From NCBI GenBank assembly GCA_021496505.1, contig CP053031.1, positions 1,604,001-1,668,000 of the forward strand: a DNA stretch of 64,000 nt. The letters run 5' to 3'. The stretch is from Thermoleophilia bacterium SCSIO 60948 (lineage in GTDB: Bacteria > Actinomycetota > Thermoleophilia > Solirubrobacterales > 70-9). Numbering within the stretch: position 1 is the stretch's first letter; every line of letters begins with the position of its first letter. This document shows positions 35,816 to 45,808 of the stretch, piece by piece. Both the position numbers and the translations under genes were made by a program. The notes beneath the pieces were generated by a model. That model made no database searches. It was not told the origin of the DNA and saw nothing but the letters and a program-made list of their open reading frames with translations.

Positions 35816-38272
35816 CTACTCGCCCGGGGTTATCCGGAAGGCGTCGAAGACGCCCTCGACCTGGCGCAGCCGGTTGATCGTCGAGCGGATCTGCTCGGCG
35901 TCGCCGACCTCGACGACGAAGCGGTTCTTGACCATCGGGTGGTTGGTCATGCAACGCGCCTCGAGGATGTTCGAGCCCGCCTCTGAGAACGTCCGCGTCA
36001 GGTCCTCGAGCAGGCGGACGCGATCCCAGGCGTCGACCTGGACCTCGATCCGGAACGAGGCGGCGTTCTCGCCGTCCCACGAGACCTCGGTGAAGCGCTC
36101 GGGGCTGCGCTTGAGCTGGGCGACGTTCTTGCAGTCCTCGCGGTGGATCGTGATCCCGCGGCCGAGCGAGACGTAGCCGACGATCTCGTCGCCCGGGACC
36201 GGGCGGCAGCACTTGGCGAGCCGGATGACGACGTCCTCGACGCCGGCGACCTCGATCCCGAAGCTCGAGGCGTCCTGCATCCGGCGCTGGCGCTCGTCCT
36301 TGCCCTCGAGGATGCCCTGGAGCCGCGCGGAGGTCTCCCCTCCCTCGACCGCCTCACCCTGCTTGAGGCGCTGCATCAGCTTCGTCGCGATCGTCTTCGG
36401 CGAGACCTTCGCCTGGCCGATCGCGACGTAGAAGTCGTCGGCGCGGCGGAAGCCGATCTCGCGGATCACGTCGACCAGCAGCGGCGAGCCGTTGAACTTC
36501 TGCGGCGGAAGCCCGGCCTTCTTGAGCTCCTCGGAGAGCACGTCGCGGCCGCGGCGCTCGGCGTCCTCGCGGCGCTCGCGCTTGAGGAAGGCGCGGATCT
36601 TGTTCTGCGCCCGGCTCGTGCGAACGAGCGAGAGCCAGTCGCGCGACGGCCCGCGCTCCTGCTTGGCGGTCAGGATCTCGACGATGTCGCCCGAGCTCAG
36701 CTGGTAGTGAAGCGGCACGATCTTGCCGTTGACCTTGGCGCCGACGCAGCGGTGGCCGACGTCGGTGTGGACCGCGTAGGCGAAGTCGAGCGGCGTCGAT
36801 CCGGCCGAGAGGTTCTTGACCTCGCCCTTCGGCGTAAAGACGAACACCTCGTCCTCGAACAGGTCGACCTTGAGCGAGTCGAGGAACTCCTTCGGCTCCT
36901 GCTCGCCCTCCTCCTCGAGCAGCTGGCGCAGCCAGGTCATCTTGTCGCGGGTCGACGCCGGGCTCTTGCCCTCCCCCGCGCTCGGGTCCTCCTTGTAGAC
37001 GACGTGCGCGGCGATGCCGAACTCCGCGGTCTCGTGCATCTCGCCGGTTCGGATCTGGATCTCCAGCGGACGCCCCTCGGGACCGATCACGGTCGTGTGG
37101 AGCGCCTGGTAGAGGTTCAGCTTCGGCGTCGCGATGAAGTCCTTGAAGCGCCCCGGCAGCGGCTTCCACAGCGAGTGGACGATGCCGACCGCCCCGTAGC
37201 AGTCCTTGACCGAGCCGACGATGACCCGCATCGCGGTCAGGTCGTAGATCTCGTTGAACTCGCGGCCCTTCTTCGACATCTTCGAATAGATCGAATAGAA
37301 GTGCTTGGCGCGACCTGAGATCTCGGCCTCGATCCCGACCTTCGCAAGCTCGGCCGAGAGGAACTCGCCCGCCTCGGTGACGTAGCGCTCGCGCTCGTCT
37401 CGCTGCTGGGAGACGAGCTTCTTGATCTCCTCGTACTTGCGCGGGTGGAGACGCTGGAAGGCGAGGTCCTCGAGCTCCCACTTGATCGCGTGGATGCCGA
37501 GCCGGTGGGCGAGCGGCGCGTAGATCTCGAGCGTCTCGCGCGACTTGTCGAGCTGCTTGTGCTTTTGCAGGCCGCCGAGCGTGCGCATGTTGTGGAGCCG
37601 GTCGGCGAGCTTGATCAGGATGACCCGGACGTCCGAGGCCATCGCGACCATCATCTTGCGGTAGTTCTCGGCCTGGTTGTGATCCCGGCTCTGGAAGGTG
37701 ATCCCGGTCAGCTTCGTGACGCCGTCGACGAGCTGGCCGACGGTCGGGCCGAACAGCTCGGTGACCTCCTCGAGCGAAGCGCTCGTGTCCTCGACCGTGT
37801 CATGGAGCAGCGCGGCGCAGATCGTCTCGGTGTCGAGCCGCAGGCCGGCGCAGATCTTCGCGACCTCAACGGGATGGGTGATGAAGTCCTCGCCCGATCC
37901 CCGGCGCTGATCCGCGTGGCGATCGCACGCGAACGCGAACGCGAGCTCGACCGCGTCGCGGTCGACGTCGTGCTCGTCGGAGTCGGAGTGCTCGGCGATG
38001 ACCGCCAGCAGGTCGTCGAGCATCGCCTGGTCGCTCGCCGCCAGCTCGCCCGACGGCGGTGCGACCCGGCGGCCGTTGCTCCCCTCGACTGCGATTCCGC
38101 CAGCGGAACTCGCCGCCGCGCCCTTCGACTTCGGGCGCTTCGGGCGGCGCCGGCGCGGCGTGGCGCGCTTCTTCGCGGCGCCGTTACCCGCGGCGGGCTC
38201 GGCTACCGCGCCGTCGCCGTCGGCCTGGCCGTGCTGTGAGTCGGGCTCGGTTGTCCTTGCTCGCTCAGACAC
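35816..38272 (-). CDS. relA: Bifunctional (p)ppGpp synthetase/hydrolase
   Basis: The protein has 818 residues. After a disordered basic N-terminus of 75 residues, the HD hydrolase domain shows HDTVED at 157-162; the synthetase domain holds YDLTAMRVIV and FKDFIATPK; TGS (VFTPKGEVKNL) and a C-terminal ACT domain follow. Intact HD residues indicate both synthesis and hydrolysis of the alarmone. GTG 38272 has a strong AGGAGGG site and overlaps recJ by 70 bp. It controls the stringent response. Confidence 0.95.
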   Translation of the reverse strand: MSERARTTEPDSQHGQADGDGAVAEPAAGNGAAKKRATPRRRRPKRPKSKGAAASSAGGIAVEGSNGRRVAPPSGELAASDQAMLDDLLAVIAEHSDSDEHDVDRDAVELAFAFACDRHADQRRGSGEDFITHPVEVAKICAGLRLDTETICAALLHDTVEDTSASLEEVTELFGPTVGQLVDGVTKLTGITFQSRDHNQAENYRKMMVAMASDVRVILIKLADRLHNMRTLGGLQKHKQLDKSRETLEIYAPLAHRLGIHAIKWELEDLAFQRLHPRKYEEIKKLVSQQRDERERYVTEAGEFLSAELAKVGIEAEISGRAKHFYSIYSKMSKKGREFNEIYDLTAMRVIVGSVKDCYGAVGIVHSLWKPLPGRFKDFIATPKLNLYQALHTTVIGPEGRPLEIQIRTGEMHETAEFGIAAHVVYKEDPSAGEGKSPASTRDKMTWLRQLLEEEGEQEPKEFLDSLKVDLFEDEVFVFTPKGEVKNLSAGSTPLDFAYAVHTDVGHRCVGAKVNGKIVPLHYQLSSGDIVEILTAKQERGPSRDWLSLVRTSRAQNKIRAFLKRERREDAERRGRDVLSEELKKAGLPPQKFNGSPLLVDVIREIGFRRADDFYVAIGQAKVSPKTIATKLMQRLKQGEAVEGGETSARLQGILEGKDERQRRMQDASSFGIEVAGVEDVVIRLAKCCRPVPGDEIVGYVSLGRGITIHREDCKNVAQLKRSPERFTEVSWDGENAASFRIEVQVDAWDRVRLLEDLTRTFSEAGSNILEARCMTNHPMVKNRFVVEVGDAEQIRSTINRLRQVEGVFDAFRITPGE

Positions 38273-40908
38273 CGCGTGCCCTCCTCGGATCGCGACCGGT
38301 AGGCGACGAAAGCCTCGGAGCGATCGAGGCTCGTCCTCTCAGAGGATAGGAGCTCGAGACCCGGCACGAGCGAGTCCGGTCGGGGCGCTCCGATGGCGAG
38401 GAGACCGAGCTCCGCGAGGACGCGCAGGAAGCGCCCGGCGACCTCGGGCGTGCGTGGATGCGAGCGACCCAGGCCGCACAGCGCCTGCCGCGCTCGCTCC
38501 GGTGAAACGGACCCGTCCGCGCCGGCCGCGTCGCGGAGATCGCGGTAGACGCCGGCGAGCGAGTCGCGGTCGGGGAACTCCGCCTCGCAGATCCGCCGCG
38601 CTAGGACGATCTCCTCGGGCCCCCATGCTCGGTGGACCCAGCCGGCTCCGTGCAGCGTCGCCTCGGCGAGCGCCTCGAACGGCGGCGGGTCACAGACGAC
38701 GATGTGCTCGAAGCCGCGTGCGAGCGAAGCGTCGCGGCGAAGCGCTCCCCAGTCGGCGAGCGCGACGCCGCGCCCGGCGGCGGCGATCCTGTCGCGACCG
38801 GCGGCGTTGGCCGCCTCGGGCTGTGAGGCGGAGATCAGCGCCGTCGGGGCTCCGGCGAGCGCGCTTCCGGAGAGCGAGCGCTCGAGCAGGGCGCGCCGCC
38901 TCGGAGCCTCGGCGCAGAGGACGAGCACGGTCCCGCCCGCGGACGCGAGCGTTGCGATCCGCGCCAGGACCGAACCGCGTGTCTCCAAGCGTGTGCGGCG
39001 CCCCTCCGATACCCCGGGGTCGAAGGCACGCAGCGACGCGCCCGGCCAACCCTCGAGAGGGGCCGAGACCTCGGTGCCGACGCGGTCCCAGAACTCCTCG
39101 GGCGCGATCGATGCGACCAGGGCATGCGCCGCGGCGCTTCCCTCGTGCACGCTCCCCAGCACGACGCGCGGCGAGACGACGCCATTCCACTCGTTGAGCT
39201 CGATCGAGACGCTGACGTCGTGCGGACCGGACGCGGCGAGGCGCTCGAGGCCGTCCTCGACGCCGAACGCGACGCCGGGTATCCGGCGCCCGGCCGAGGC
39301 GAGCGAGAAGCGGGCGTGACGACCGCTCTCGCCCATCGGCGTGACGTCTTCCAGCTTCGCGCCCGGAACGACGAGGCGGACGGGCCGATTCGCCTGCCCG
39401 AACGGCCCGAGCCGCTCGAGCTCCTCGGCGAGGCCGCTGCCGAGGGCGTCGACGCCCACGATCGCGTCGGCACGCTCGACGCGAGCGCGGGGCTCGGTGC
39501 CGAGGACCTCGGTGGCGTGGCCGGCGAAGGCGGCACGCAGGTCGGCGATCCTGTCGGCATCGATCTCGAGCCCGGCGGCGGCGCGGTGGCCGCCGTAGCG
39601 CCCGAGCCCCGCCGGCTCGGCGCATGCGTGGAGCGCCGCGAGCAGGTCGAACCCCGAGACGCTTCGTCCCGAGCCCTTCGCCTTGCCCTCGTCGTCGATC
39701 GCGAGCAACAGGGCAGGCTTGAAATGTCGCTCGGCGATCCTCGAGGCGACGATCCCGACGACGCCGGGGTGCCAGCCCTCGCCGGCCAGGACGAGACCGG
39801 GCGCCTCGCGCTCGGCCTCGGGAAGCTCGCGCAGCGCCCGTTCGGCCTCGGTCTGGACCGCGCGCTCGGTCATCCGGCGCTCGACATTGGCGCGGTCGAG
39901 CTCGGCGGCGATCTCGCGGGCGCGATCCTCGTCGGCGGTCAGCATCAGCTCGACCCCCGCGTCGGCGCGGTAGAGGCGCCCGGCGGCGTTGATCCGAGGC
40001 GCAAGCCGGAACGCCATGTCGGTCTCGTCGAGCCGCTCGCCGCGGATCCGCGCGACCTCGGCGAGCGCGCGCAGCCCCGGCCGGCGGCCCCGCCGCGCCT
40101 CGGCGATCCCGCGGCGGACGAAGCTGCGGTTCTCGTCGACCAGGGTCACCAGGTCGGCGACCGTGGCGAGCGCGACGAGATCGAGGTCGTGCGCGGCCCG
40201 CTCCGCCCCGAGCAGCGCCTCGCAGAGCTTGTGGGCGACGCCGGTCCCGCAGAGATCGCCGAACGGATACGCCCCCTGAGGCACGCGCGGATGGAGGATC
40301 GTGCAGTCGGGGAGCTCGGCGCCGGGTTCGTGGTGATCGGTCACCACGACCTCCATCCCGGCATCGCGCGCGTGCGCCACCTCTGCGGCGCACGAGATCC
40401 CGCAGTCGACGGTCACGAGCAGCTCGGTGCGGCGCGCGATCAGCGTCCTCACGCCCTCCGCGCTGAGCCCGTAGCCGCTGCCCATGCGGTCGGGGATCAG
40501 CCAGTCGCAATGCCCGCCGAGCTCGCGGATCGCTGCGACCGTGATCGCGGTCGAGCAGACGCCGTCGACGTCGTAGTCGCCGTGGACGGTGATCCGGCGC
40601 CCGGCGTCGACCGCGGCGCGGATCGCCTCGACCGCCGCCTCCATCGCGGCGAACTCGAAGGGATCGTGCGCGACGTCGGCGGTCAGGAACGCGCGCGCCG
40701 ACTCGGGCGAGTCGTGGCCGCGGCGGACGAGGATCGTCGCCAGCGTCTCCGAGACCCCGAGCTCCCTCGCGATCCGCTCGGCCGCCGCGTAGTCGTAGGG
40801 CTCGAGCGAGTAATCGGGCGCGAGCGGGACCGGCTCGGCCGCCCGGGCGAGCGGCGGCGCCTCGCGCAGCGGCGCGGCGGCGGTCTGGGGTGGCGCGGGG
40901 TCGATCAC
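38203..40908 (-). CDS. recJ: Single-stranded-DNA exonuclease RecJ
   Basis: The 901-residue protein has the DHH and DHHA1 motifs of RecJ: VHGDYDVDGVCS, VTVDCGIS, VVTDHHEPG, then HRAAAGLEI. It acts in mismatch and recombination repair as a 5'-3' exonuclease. About 320 extra residues follow the OB fold (from about 570), with ATPase-like spacing (LVLCAEAPRR) but no clear Walker A; long C-terminal additions are known in actinobacterial and firmicute RecJ. The end overlaps relA by 70 bp. Confidence 0.93.
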   Translation of the reverse strand: MIDPAPPQTAAAPLREAPPLARAAEPVPLAPDYSLEPYDYAAAERIARELGVSETLATILVRRGHDSPESARAFLTADVAHDPFEFAAMEAAVEAIRAAVDAGRRITVHGDYDVDGVCSTAITVAAIRELGGHCDWLIPDRMGSGYGLSAEGVRTLIARRTELLVTVDCGISCAAEVAHARDAGMEVVVTDHHEPGAELPDCTILHPRVPQGAYPFGDLCGTGVAHKLCEALLGAERAAHDLDLVALATVADLVTLVDENRSFVRRGIAEARRGRRPGLRALAEVARIRGERLDETDMAFRLAPRINAAGRLYRADAGVELMLTADEDRAREIAAELDRANVERRMTERAVQTEAERALRELPEAEREAPGLVLAGEGWHPGVVGIVASRIAERHFKPALLLAIDDEGKAKGSGRSVSGFDLLAALHACAEPAGLGRYGGHRAAAGLEIDADRIADLRAAFAGHATEVLGTEPRARVERADAIVGVDALGSGLAEELERLGPFGQANRPVRLVVPGAKLEDVTPMGESGRHARFSLASAGRRIPGVAFGVEDGLERLAASGPHDVSVSIELNEWNGVVSPRVVLGSVHEGSAAAHALVASIAPEEFWDRVGTEVSAPLEGWPGASLRAFDPGVSEGRRTRLETRGSVLARIATLASAGGTVLVLCAEAPRRRALLERSLSGSALAGAPTALISASQPEAANAAGRDRIAAAGRGVALADWGALRRDASLARGFEHIVVCDPPPFEALAEATLHGAGWVHRAWGPEEIVLARRICEAEFPDRDSLAGVYRDLRDAAGADGSVSPERARQALCGLGRSHPRTPEVAGRFLRVLAELGLLAIGAPRPDSLVPGLELLSSERTSLDRSEAFVAYRSRSEEGTRCLSEQGQPSPTHSTARPTATAR

Positions 40909-40953
40909 CCCAGCGAATCTAGGTCCGGGCGGGGACGGAAAACCGCCTCGCGT

Positions 40954-41241
40954 CTAGAGCAGCGCCTCCGCCTCGGCCTCCTCGCGCTCGACCTGCTTCG
41001 CGCCGACGACGTAGTCGATCGCGAGCGCGGCGAAGGTTCCCGGCAGCGTCCAGAGAACGGTCGCCATCCCGGTCTCGCTCAGCGGGTCGCCCGTGAGTAC
41101 CTGACCGAGGATGCCGGTTGCGACTCCGCCGACGATCGCGGCGAAGAAGGCGCCGATGATCCCGCCCCAGAACTTGTCCGGGACGAAGACGGTGAAGTGC
41201 CAGATCGCGATCGGGATCGTGAACCAGACGAGCAGTGCCAT
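40954..41241 (-). CDS. Small membrane protein (95 aa)
   Basis: The protein has three hydrophobic segments (LLVWFTIPIAIWHF, IIGAFFAAIVGGVATGILG, MATVLWTLPGTFAALAIDY) with small-residue GxxxG-like packing, and an acidic Glu/Ala C-terminal tail. It starts directly after the secDF stop. The family is unknown; the linkage to secDF and recJ suggests a transport or envelope role. Confidence 0.7.
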   Translation of the reverse strand: MALLVWFTIPIAIWHFTVFVPDKFWGGIIGAFFAAIVGGVATGILGQVLTGDPLSETGMATVLWTLPGTFAALAIDYVVGAKQVEREEAEAEALL

Positions 41242-44172
41242 CTAACGCGGCCTCCCGTGCTTGCGCCGGCTCTCGCGGCGCTTTCGCCGCGCCCGCGCCG
41301 CGGCGCTCTCGCCACGGTCGGAGGCCGGCGTGTCGATCTCGCCGGCGAGCGAGCGCGCGTCCTGCGCCGTTCCCTCCGAGTCCCTCGCCGGTCCCGCCGA
41401 GGCGGCGGTGCCGGGCACCGGCGGGCTCGAGCGCTCGACCGGCTCCTCGGGGCGTGGCTCGGGGTCGGCCTGACCCACCGCCGGCTCGACGGGCCGCGCC
41501 GGCGGGCCACCGGCGGCGACGGCGGCGCGATCGGGCCTGCGCTCGACCTCGTCCATTTTCGCGACGACGTTGTCCTCGGGGAAGACGGGCACGTAGCCCA
41601 TCGCGTCCATGATCCGCTGGCGGCGCGCGCGGTACTGGGGCTCGCGTTCCTTCCACGCTGTCAGAACGGGCGCACCGATGAAGATCGATGAGTAGGTGCC
41701 CGAGGCGACGCCGACGATCATCGCGAAGGCGAAGGTCTGCAGCGTCTCACCGCCGAAGACGAGCAGCATCGCGACGAGGAACACCGTCGACAGACCGGTG
41801 ATCAGCGATCGGGTCAGGACCTCCGACATCGAGCGGTTGACGATCTGGGAGAACGTCGCGCGCGGCATCCGCGGCACGTTCTCGCGTATTCGGTCGAAGA
41901 CGATGATCGAGTCGTACATCGAGTAACCGAGGATCGTCAGGAAGGCGGCGATCGTGCCCGCGGTGACCTCCTGGCCGGTCAGCGCGTAGACGCCGGCGGC
42001 GATCAGGATGTCGTGGACGAGCGCCATCAAGACCGGGACGGCGTACTTGGCCTGGAAGCGGAAGGCGACGTAGGCCGCGATGACGAGCAGCGCGAACCCG
42101 ATCGCGATGAGCGCCGACTGGGCGACCTGCGCGCCGAACGTCGGACCGACGGTCTGACGGTCGGAATCGGCGACTCCGTAGTCCTGCTCGAGCGCGCGCT
42201 CGGTGTCGGCGGCCTCCGAGGGCGGAGCGTCGGACTGGATCTGCACGACGTTGTCGCCGAAGTCCGGATTGTCGATCGCCTGGATCTTCGCCGAGTCGGC
42301 GCCCGATATCCCGGCCTCGGTCAGCGTCGTGCGGACGTCCTCGACCGATGCGGGCTGCTCGAGCGCGGCGGTGAAGCGCGTGCCGGACTCGAGGTCGATG
42401 CCGAGGTTCAGCTGCTTGGTCGCGAAGGCGATGCCGCCGACGAGCAGGATGATTCCCGAGAAGGTGAAGAAGTAGCGGCTGAGGCCGGTGAAGTTGAACT
42501 TCCAGTTGCCCTGTCCCTCGCGCGCGCCGAGGAACGAAGGTGAGGTCAGGAAGCGCGAGCGTCCGAGCACGCCGAGCACCGCCTGCGTGAACAGCACCGC
42601 GGTGAACAGCGATACGAGCGTGCCGATGCCGAGCGTGAACGCGAAGCCCTTTACACCGGCGGTCGCGAGCACGAACAGGATGAACGCCGTCAGCAACGTG
42701 ATGACGTTGGCGTCGATGATCGTCCCGATGCCCTTGCGGTATCCGGTGGAGATCGCCGACAGCGTCGATTTCCCGCTGCGGATCTCCTCCTTTATTCGCT
42801 CGAAGATGACGATGTTCGAGTCCGCCGCGACGCCGATCGTGAGGATCAGGCCGGCGATGCCGGGCAGCGTCAGCGTCACCGGGATCAGCTTCATCAGCGC
42901 GAGGAAGAACAGCGCGTAGACGAGCAGTCCCAGCCCTGCGACGACGCCGAGGAAGCGGTAGTAGACGAGCAGGAAGAGCAGCACGGCGGCGAGGCCTGCG
43001 AGGCCGGCCAGCAGGCCCTGGTCGAGCGCCTGCGCGCCGAGCGTCGGCGAGACGGTCGACTGGCTGATCAGGCTGAGGTTGACCGGCAGCGCGCCGATCT
43101 TGAGGATCTCGGCCAGGTCCTGTGCCTCCTGGACGGTGAAGTTGCCCGAGATCTGGGCGCCTGTTCGGCCGTCGATGCCGCCGGGGTTCTCGGCGAAGTT
43201 GATGATCGGCGCCGACTGGATCTCGCCGTCGAGGACGATCGCGAAGCTCTCGGAGAACTGCTCGGCCTCCTGCGGGGTCGCCTGCGCCCCGGGGACTCCG
43301 GTCGCCTGCAGGAACGCGTCCGCGCCGCGCTGGGCGATCTGCTGCGTGACCGCTTGGAAGGCCTCCTGGCCCTGGTCGGTGAAGTCGAACGTGACGACGG
43401 GCGCTCCGCCCTGGTCGGTCGCCTGCTCGGGGTTCTCGATCTCGTCACCAGACAGCGCCGGGCGATCGCGCAGGACGAGGTACTGCGTCGGCGCGACGGA
43501 CTCGTCGACCTCGGTCTGCGGGTCGTCGGTCGGCGGCGGCGTCGAGAGCACGACGGTGCCCGGCTGGACCTCGAGGATCTCCGAGTTCTCGGGCTGCTCG
43601 CCGTCGAAGTTGACGAACAGGTCGCCGCGGTCCTCCGACGGGCCGCCGAGCAGCTCGAGGCTGTCGGAGTCGAACAGGTAGTAGGTCGGCCCGCTCGTCG
43701 TGCAGTCCTGGCAGTCCTCGCCCCGCTTCGAGGCGAACTCCACAGCGTCATAGAGGCGGTTGAAGGGACTCGCGGCCGGGTCGCCGCGATCGCCGCCGGG
43801 CCGGGCGACGATGTTCGGCTCGTAGTCGTAGAAGTAGAGACGGGCGGTCGTGCCGATCTGGTCGGCAGCTCGGTCGGCGTCCTGGACGTTCGGCAGGCTC
43901 GCCGCGATCCCGTCCTCGCCGATCCGCGTGATCTCGGGCTCGGAGACGCCGAAGGCGTCGATCCGGTCACGGATGATCTCGACCGAACGATCGACGTCCT
44001 CGGCGGTCGGCTGCGGGTTCTGCGGGGTCCCGCGCGCCTCGTAGACGAGCTCCGTACCGCCCTGCAGGTCGAGCCCGAGGACGGTCGGCTTCGTCAGGTC
44101 GACCCAGAGCGACCCGGCGAGGAGCGCGACGACCAAGCCGAGGATCGCGAAGTTACGTTTCCTGGAGCCCAT
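41242..44172 (-). CDS. secDF: SecD-SecF fusion (protein translocase auxiliary subunit)
   Basis: A single 976-residue protein joins SecD (DLQGGTELVYE near 34, P1 domain, six membrane segments) to SecF (NLGIDLESGTRF, six segments). Fusion is common in some lineages and avoids two genes. The complex uses the proton gradient to pull preproteins through SecYEG. The last 125 residues are a Pro/Glu/Arg-rich disordered tail that ends in RRKRRESRRKHGR. Start ATG 44172. It is followed without a gap by the 95-aa protein. Confidence 0.95.
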   Translation of the reverse strand: MGSRKRNFAILGLVVALLAGSLWVDLTKPTVLGLDLQGGTELVYEARGTPQNPQPTAEDVDRSVEIIRDRIDAFGVSEPEITRIGEDGIAASLPNVQDADRAADQIGTTARLYFYDYEPNIVARPGGDRGDPAASPFNRLYDAVEFASKRGEDCQDCTTSGPTYYLFDSDSLELLGGPSEDRGDLFVNFDGEQPENSEILEVQPGTVVLSTPPPTDDPQTEVDESVAPTQYLVLRDRPALSGDEIENPEQATDQGGAPVVTFDFTDQGQEAFQAVTQQIAQRGADAFLQATGVPGAQATPQEAEQFSESFAIVLDGEIQSAPIINFAENPGGIDGRTGAQISGNFTVQEAQDLAEILKIGALPVNLSLISQSTVSPTLGAQALDQGLLAGLAGLAAVLLFLLVYYRFLGVVAGLGLLVYALFFLALMKLIPVTLTLPGIAGLILTIGVAADSNIVIFERIKEEIRSGKSTLSAISTGYRKGIGTIIDANVITLLTAFILFVLATAGVKGFAFTLGIGTLVSLFTAVLFTQAVLGVLGRSRFLTSPSFLGAREGQGNWKFNFTGLSRYFFTFSGIILLVGGIAFATKQLNLGIDLESGTRFTAALEQPASVEDVRTTLTEAGISGADSAKIQAIDNPDFGDNVVQIQSDAPPSEAADTERALEQDYGVADSDRQTVGPTFGAQVAQSALIAIGFALLVIAAYVAFRFQAKYAVPVLMALVHDILIAAGVYALTGQEVTAGTIAAFLTILGYSMYDSIIVFDRIRENVPRMPRATFSQIVNRSMSEVLTRSLITGLSTVFLVAMLLVFGGETLQTFAFAMIVGVASGTYSSIFIGAPVLTAWKEREPQYRARRQRIMDAMGYVPVFPEDNVVAKMDEVERRPDRAAVAAGGPPARPVEPAVGQADPEPRPEEPVERSSPPVPGTAASAGPARDSEGTAQDARSLAGEIDTPASDRGESAAARARRKRRESRRKHGRPR

Positions 44173-44203
44173 TCCGAGCGCGAGACCCTAACCCGCGGGG
44201 CGG

Positions 44204-44692
44204 TCAGTTCGACGGGGTCAGCACGAGAAGCAACCCGCCGTCGTCGTCGTAGGCGGGGAACAGGTCGGCCGTCGCCTCGGCCGGTAGGTCGCCCTCCGCG
44301 TTGACCGCGACGCGCTTGCCCATCGAGCGCACACCCCACTCGAGCGTCGTCTCGATCGGGTCGGTCTTACCGTCGCCGTTCGTGTCGGCGGCCCGGTCGC
44401 CGTCGCCCTGCTCGAGCCATTCGAGTCCGAGGACCTCCTGGACCTGGCGGCCGATCACGTCCTCGTCCTTGAGCCCGGTGAGCTCGAAGCCGCCGCGGCC
44501 GACGTCGAGGACGCGGCCGCCCTTGTCGCAGGTGAAGAACGCGGCGTCGGGTGCCGGGTAGTAGTCGTCGAGGAGCTCGAACAGGAAGCCGAAGCCACAC
44601 TTGGAGCAGCCGCGCGGCCGGTTGGAGAAACCCGCGGTGCGCTCCGACCCAAGGACCCGGTTGCCGCAGTTGGGGCAGATGAAGAAGGGCAC
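44204..44692 (-). CDS. Zinc-ribbon and PAS-like domain protein
   Basis: The 162-residue protein begins with two CxxC pairs (CPNCG and CSKCG), a zinc ribbon. Next comes a PAS-like segment (AFFTCDKGGRVLDVGRGGFELTGL, split) with a conserved GRQVQEVLGL turn. Then DTNGDGKTD reads as an EF-hand/dockerin-like calcium loop. It lies 11 bp from secDF and 54 bp after ruvB. No catalytic residues are seen; a sensor or binding protein is plausible. Confidence 0.65.
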   Translation of the reverse strand: MPFFICPNCGNRVLGSERTAGFSNRPRGCSKCGFGFLFELLDDYYPAPDAAFFTCDKGGRVLDVGRGGFELTGLKDEDVIGRQVQEVLGLEWLEQGDGDRAADTNGDGKTDPIETTLEWGVRSMGKRVAVNAEGDLPAEATADLFPAYDDDGGLLLVLTPSN

Positions 44693-44746
44693 TCGCCGTA
44701 GCCTAGCGGTGGCTCTCTTAAGGGAGTTTGAACCCCCCTCGTGGCC

Positions 44747-45808
44747 CTAGAACAGCGTTGCCGCCCCGGCGGGGACCTCGACACCGAGGTGGCCGAAGCC
44801 GCGCTCGGTCAGGACACGCCCCCGCGGCGTGCGCTTGAGCAGGCCCTGCTGGAGCAGGTAGGGCTCGTAGACGTCCTCGATCGTGTCGCCCTCTTCGTCG
44901 ACCGCCGCGGCCAGCGTCGACAGACCGACCGGCCCGCCGCCGAACTTGTGGGCGAGCGTCTCGAGGATCACGCGGTCGTGGCGATCGAGCCCGCCCGAGT
45001 CGACCTCGAGCATGTCGAGCGCCTCCGCCGCCACGGCGGAGTCGATGAGGCCCTCGCCGCGGACCTCGGCGAAGTCCCGGACCCGGCGCAGCAGGCGATT
45101 CGCCACTCGCGGGGTCCCGCGCGAGCGCTCGGCGATCGCGCGCTCGCCGCCGGGCTCGATTCGGACCTCGAGGATCTCGGCCGAGCGCCGGACGATGCTC
45201 GCCAGCTCGTCGGGGTCGTAGTGGTCGAGCCGGTGCGTGACTCCGAAGCGGTCGCGAAGCGGGGTCGTGAGCAGTCCGGTCCGTGTGGTCGCGCCGACGA
45301 GCGTGAACGGCGGCAGGTCGAGCGTCACGGTGCGAGCACCCGCGCCGGCGCCGAGGACGATCGGCAGCTGGCGATCCTCCATCGCGGGATAGAGCGTCTC
45401 CTCGATCGAGCGGTTGAGGCGATGGATCTCGTCGATGAAGAAGACCGAGCCCGGCTCGAGCGCGGTCAGGAACGAGGCGATGTCGGCCTTGCGCTCGAGC
45501 GCCGGCCCGGCCGTCTGGACGAACGGGGCCTCGAGCTCGGCGGCGATGATGTGGGCCAGCGAGGTCTTGCCGAGACCGGGCGGTCCGGCGAGCAGGACGT
45601 GGTCGAGCGGCTCGCCGCGTCGCCGCGCGGCCTCGACGAAGACCTCGAGCTGCTGGGTGACACGGCGCTGGTTGACGAAGTCCGACAGCCGCCGCGGTCG
45701 CAGCGAGCGATCGAGCTCGTCGTCGGCGCCGATCGCCGGGGGGCGCGCGATCGAGTCCGGCTCGGGCGGGCCGCCGAAGATCGAAGGGTCGCGCTCTACG
45801 GGGCTCAC
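44747..45808 (-). CDS. ruvB: Holliday junction branch migration ATPase RuvB
   Basis: The 353-residue AAA+ ATPase has [13 protein letters not shown] as Walker A and [10 protein letters not shown] as Walker B, plus GATTRTGLL sensor 1. Its N-terminal [11 protein letters not shown] segment is typical. GTG start 45808 overlaps ruvA by 4 bp. It drives branch migration with RuvA after recombination. Confidence 0.97.
   Translation of the reverse strand: MSPVERDPSIFGGPPEPDSIARPPAIGADDELDRSLRPRRLSDFVNQRRVTQQLEVFVEAARRRGEPLDHVLLAGPPGLGKTSLAHIIAAELEAPFVQTAGPALERKADIASFLTALEPGSVFFIDEIHRLNRSIEETLYPAMEDRQLPIVLGAGAGARTVTLDLPPFTLVGATTRTGLLTTPLRDRFGVTHRLDHYDPDELASIVRRSAEILEVRIEPGGERAIAERSRGTPRVANRLLRRVRDFAEVRGEGLIDSAVAAEALDMLEVDSGGLDRHDRVILETLAHKFGGGPVGLSTLAAAVDEEGDTIEDVYEPYLLQQGLLKRTPRGRVLTERGFGHLGVEVPAGAATLF

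Noticed and set aside
39124-41691. 855-codon plus-strand ORF opposite recJ
   Set aside because: It is an antisense shadow of recJ and part of secDF in a very GC-rich region. The composition is Arg/Asp/Leu-rich and no domain is seen.
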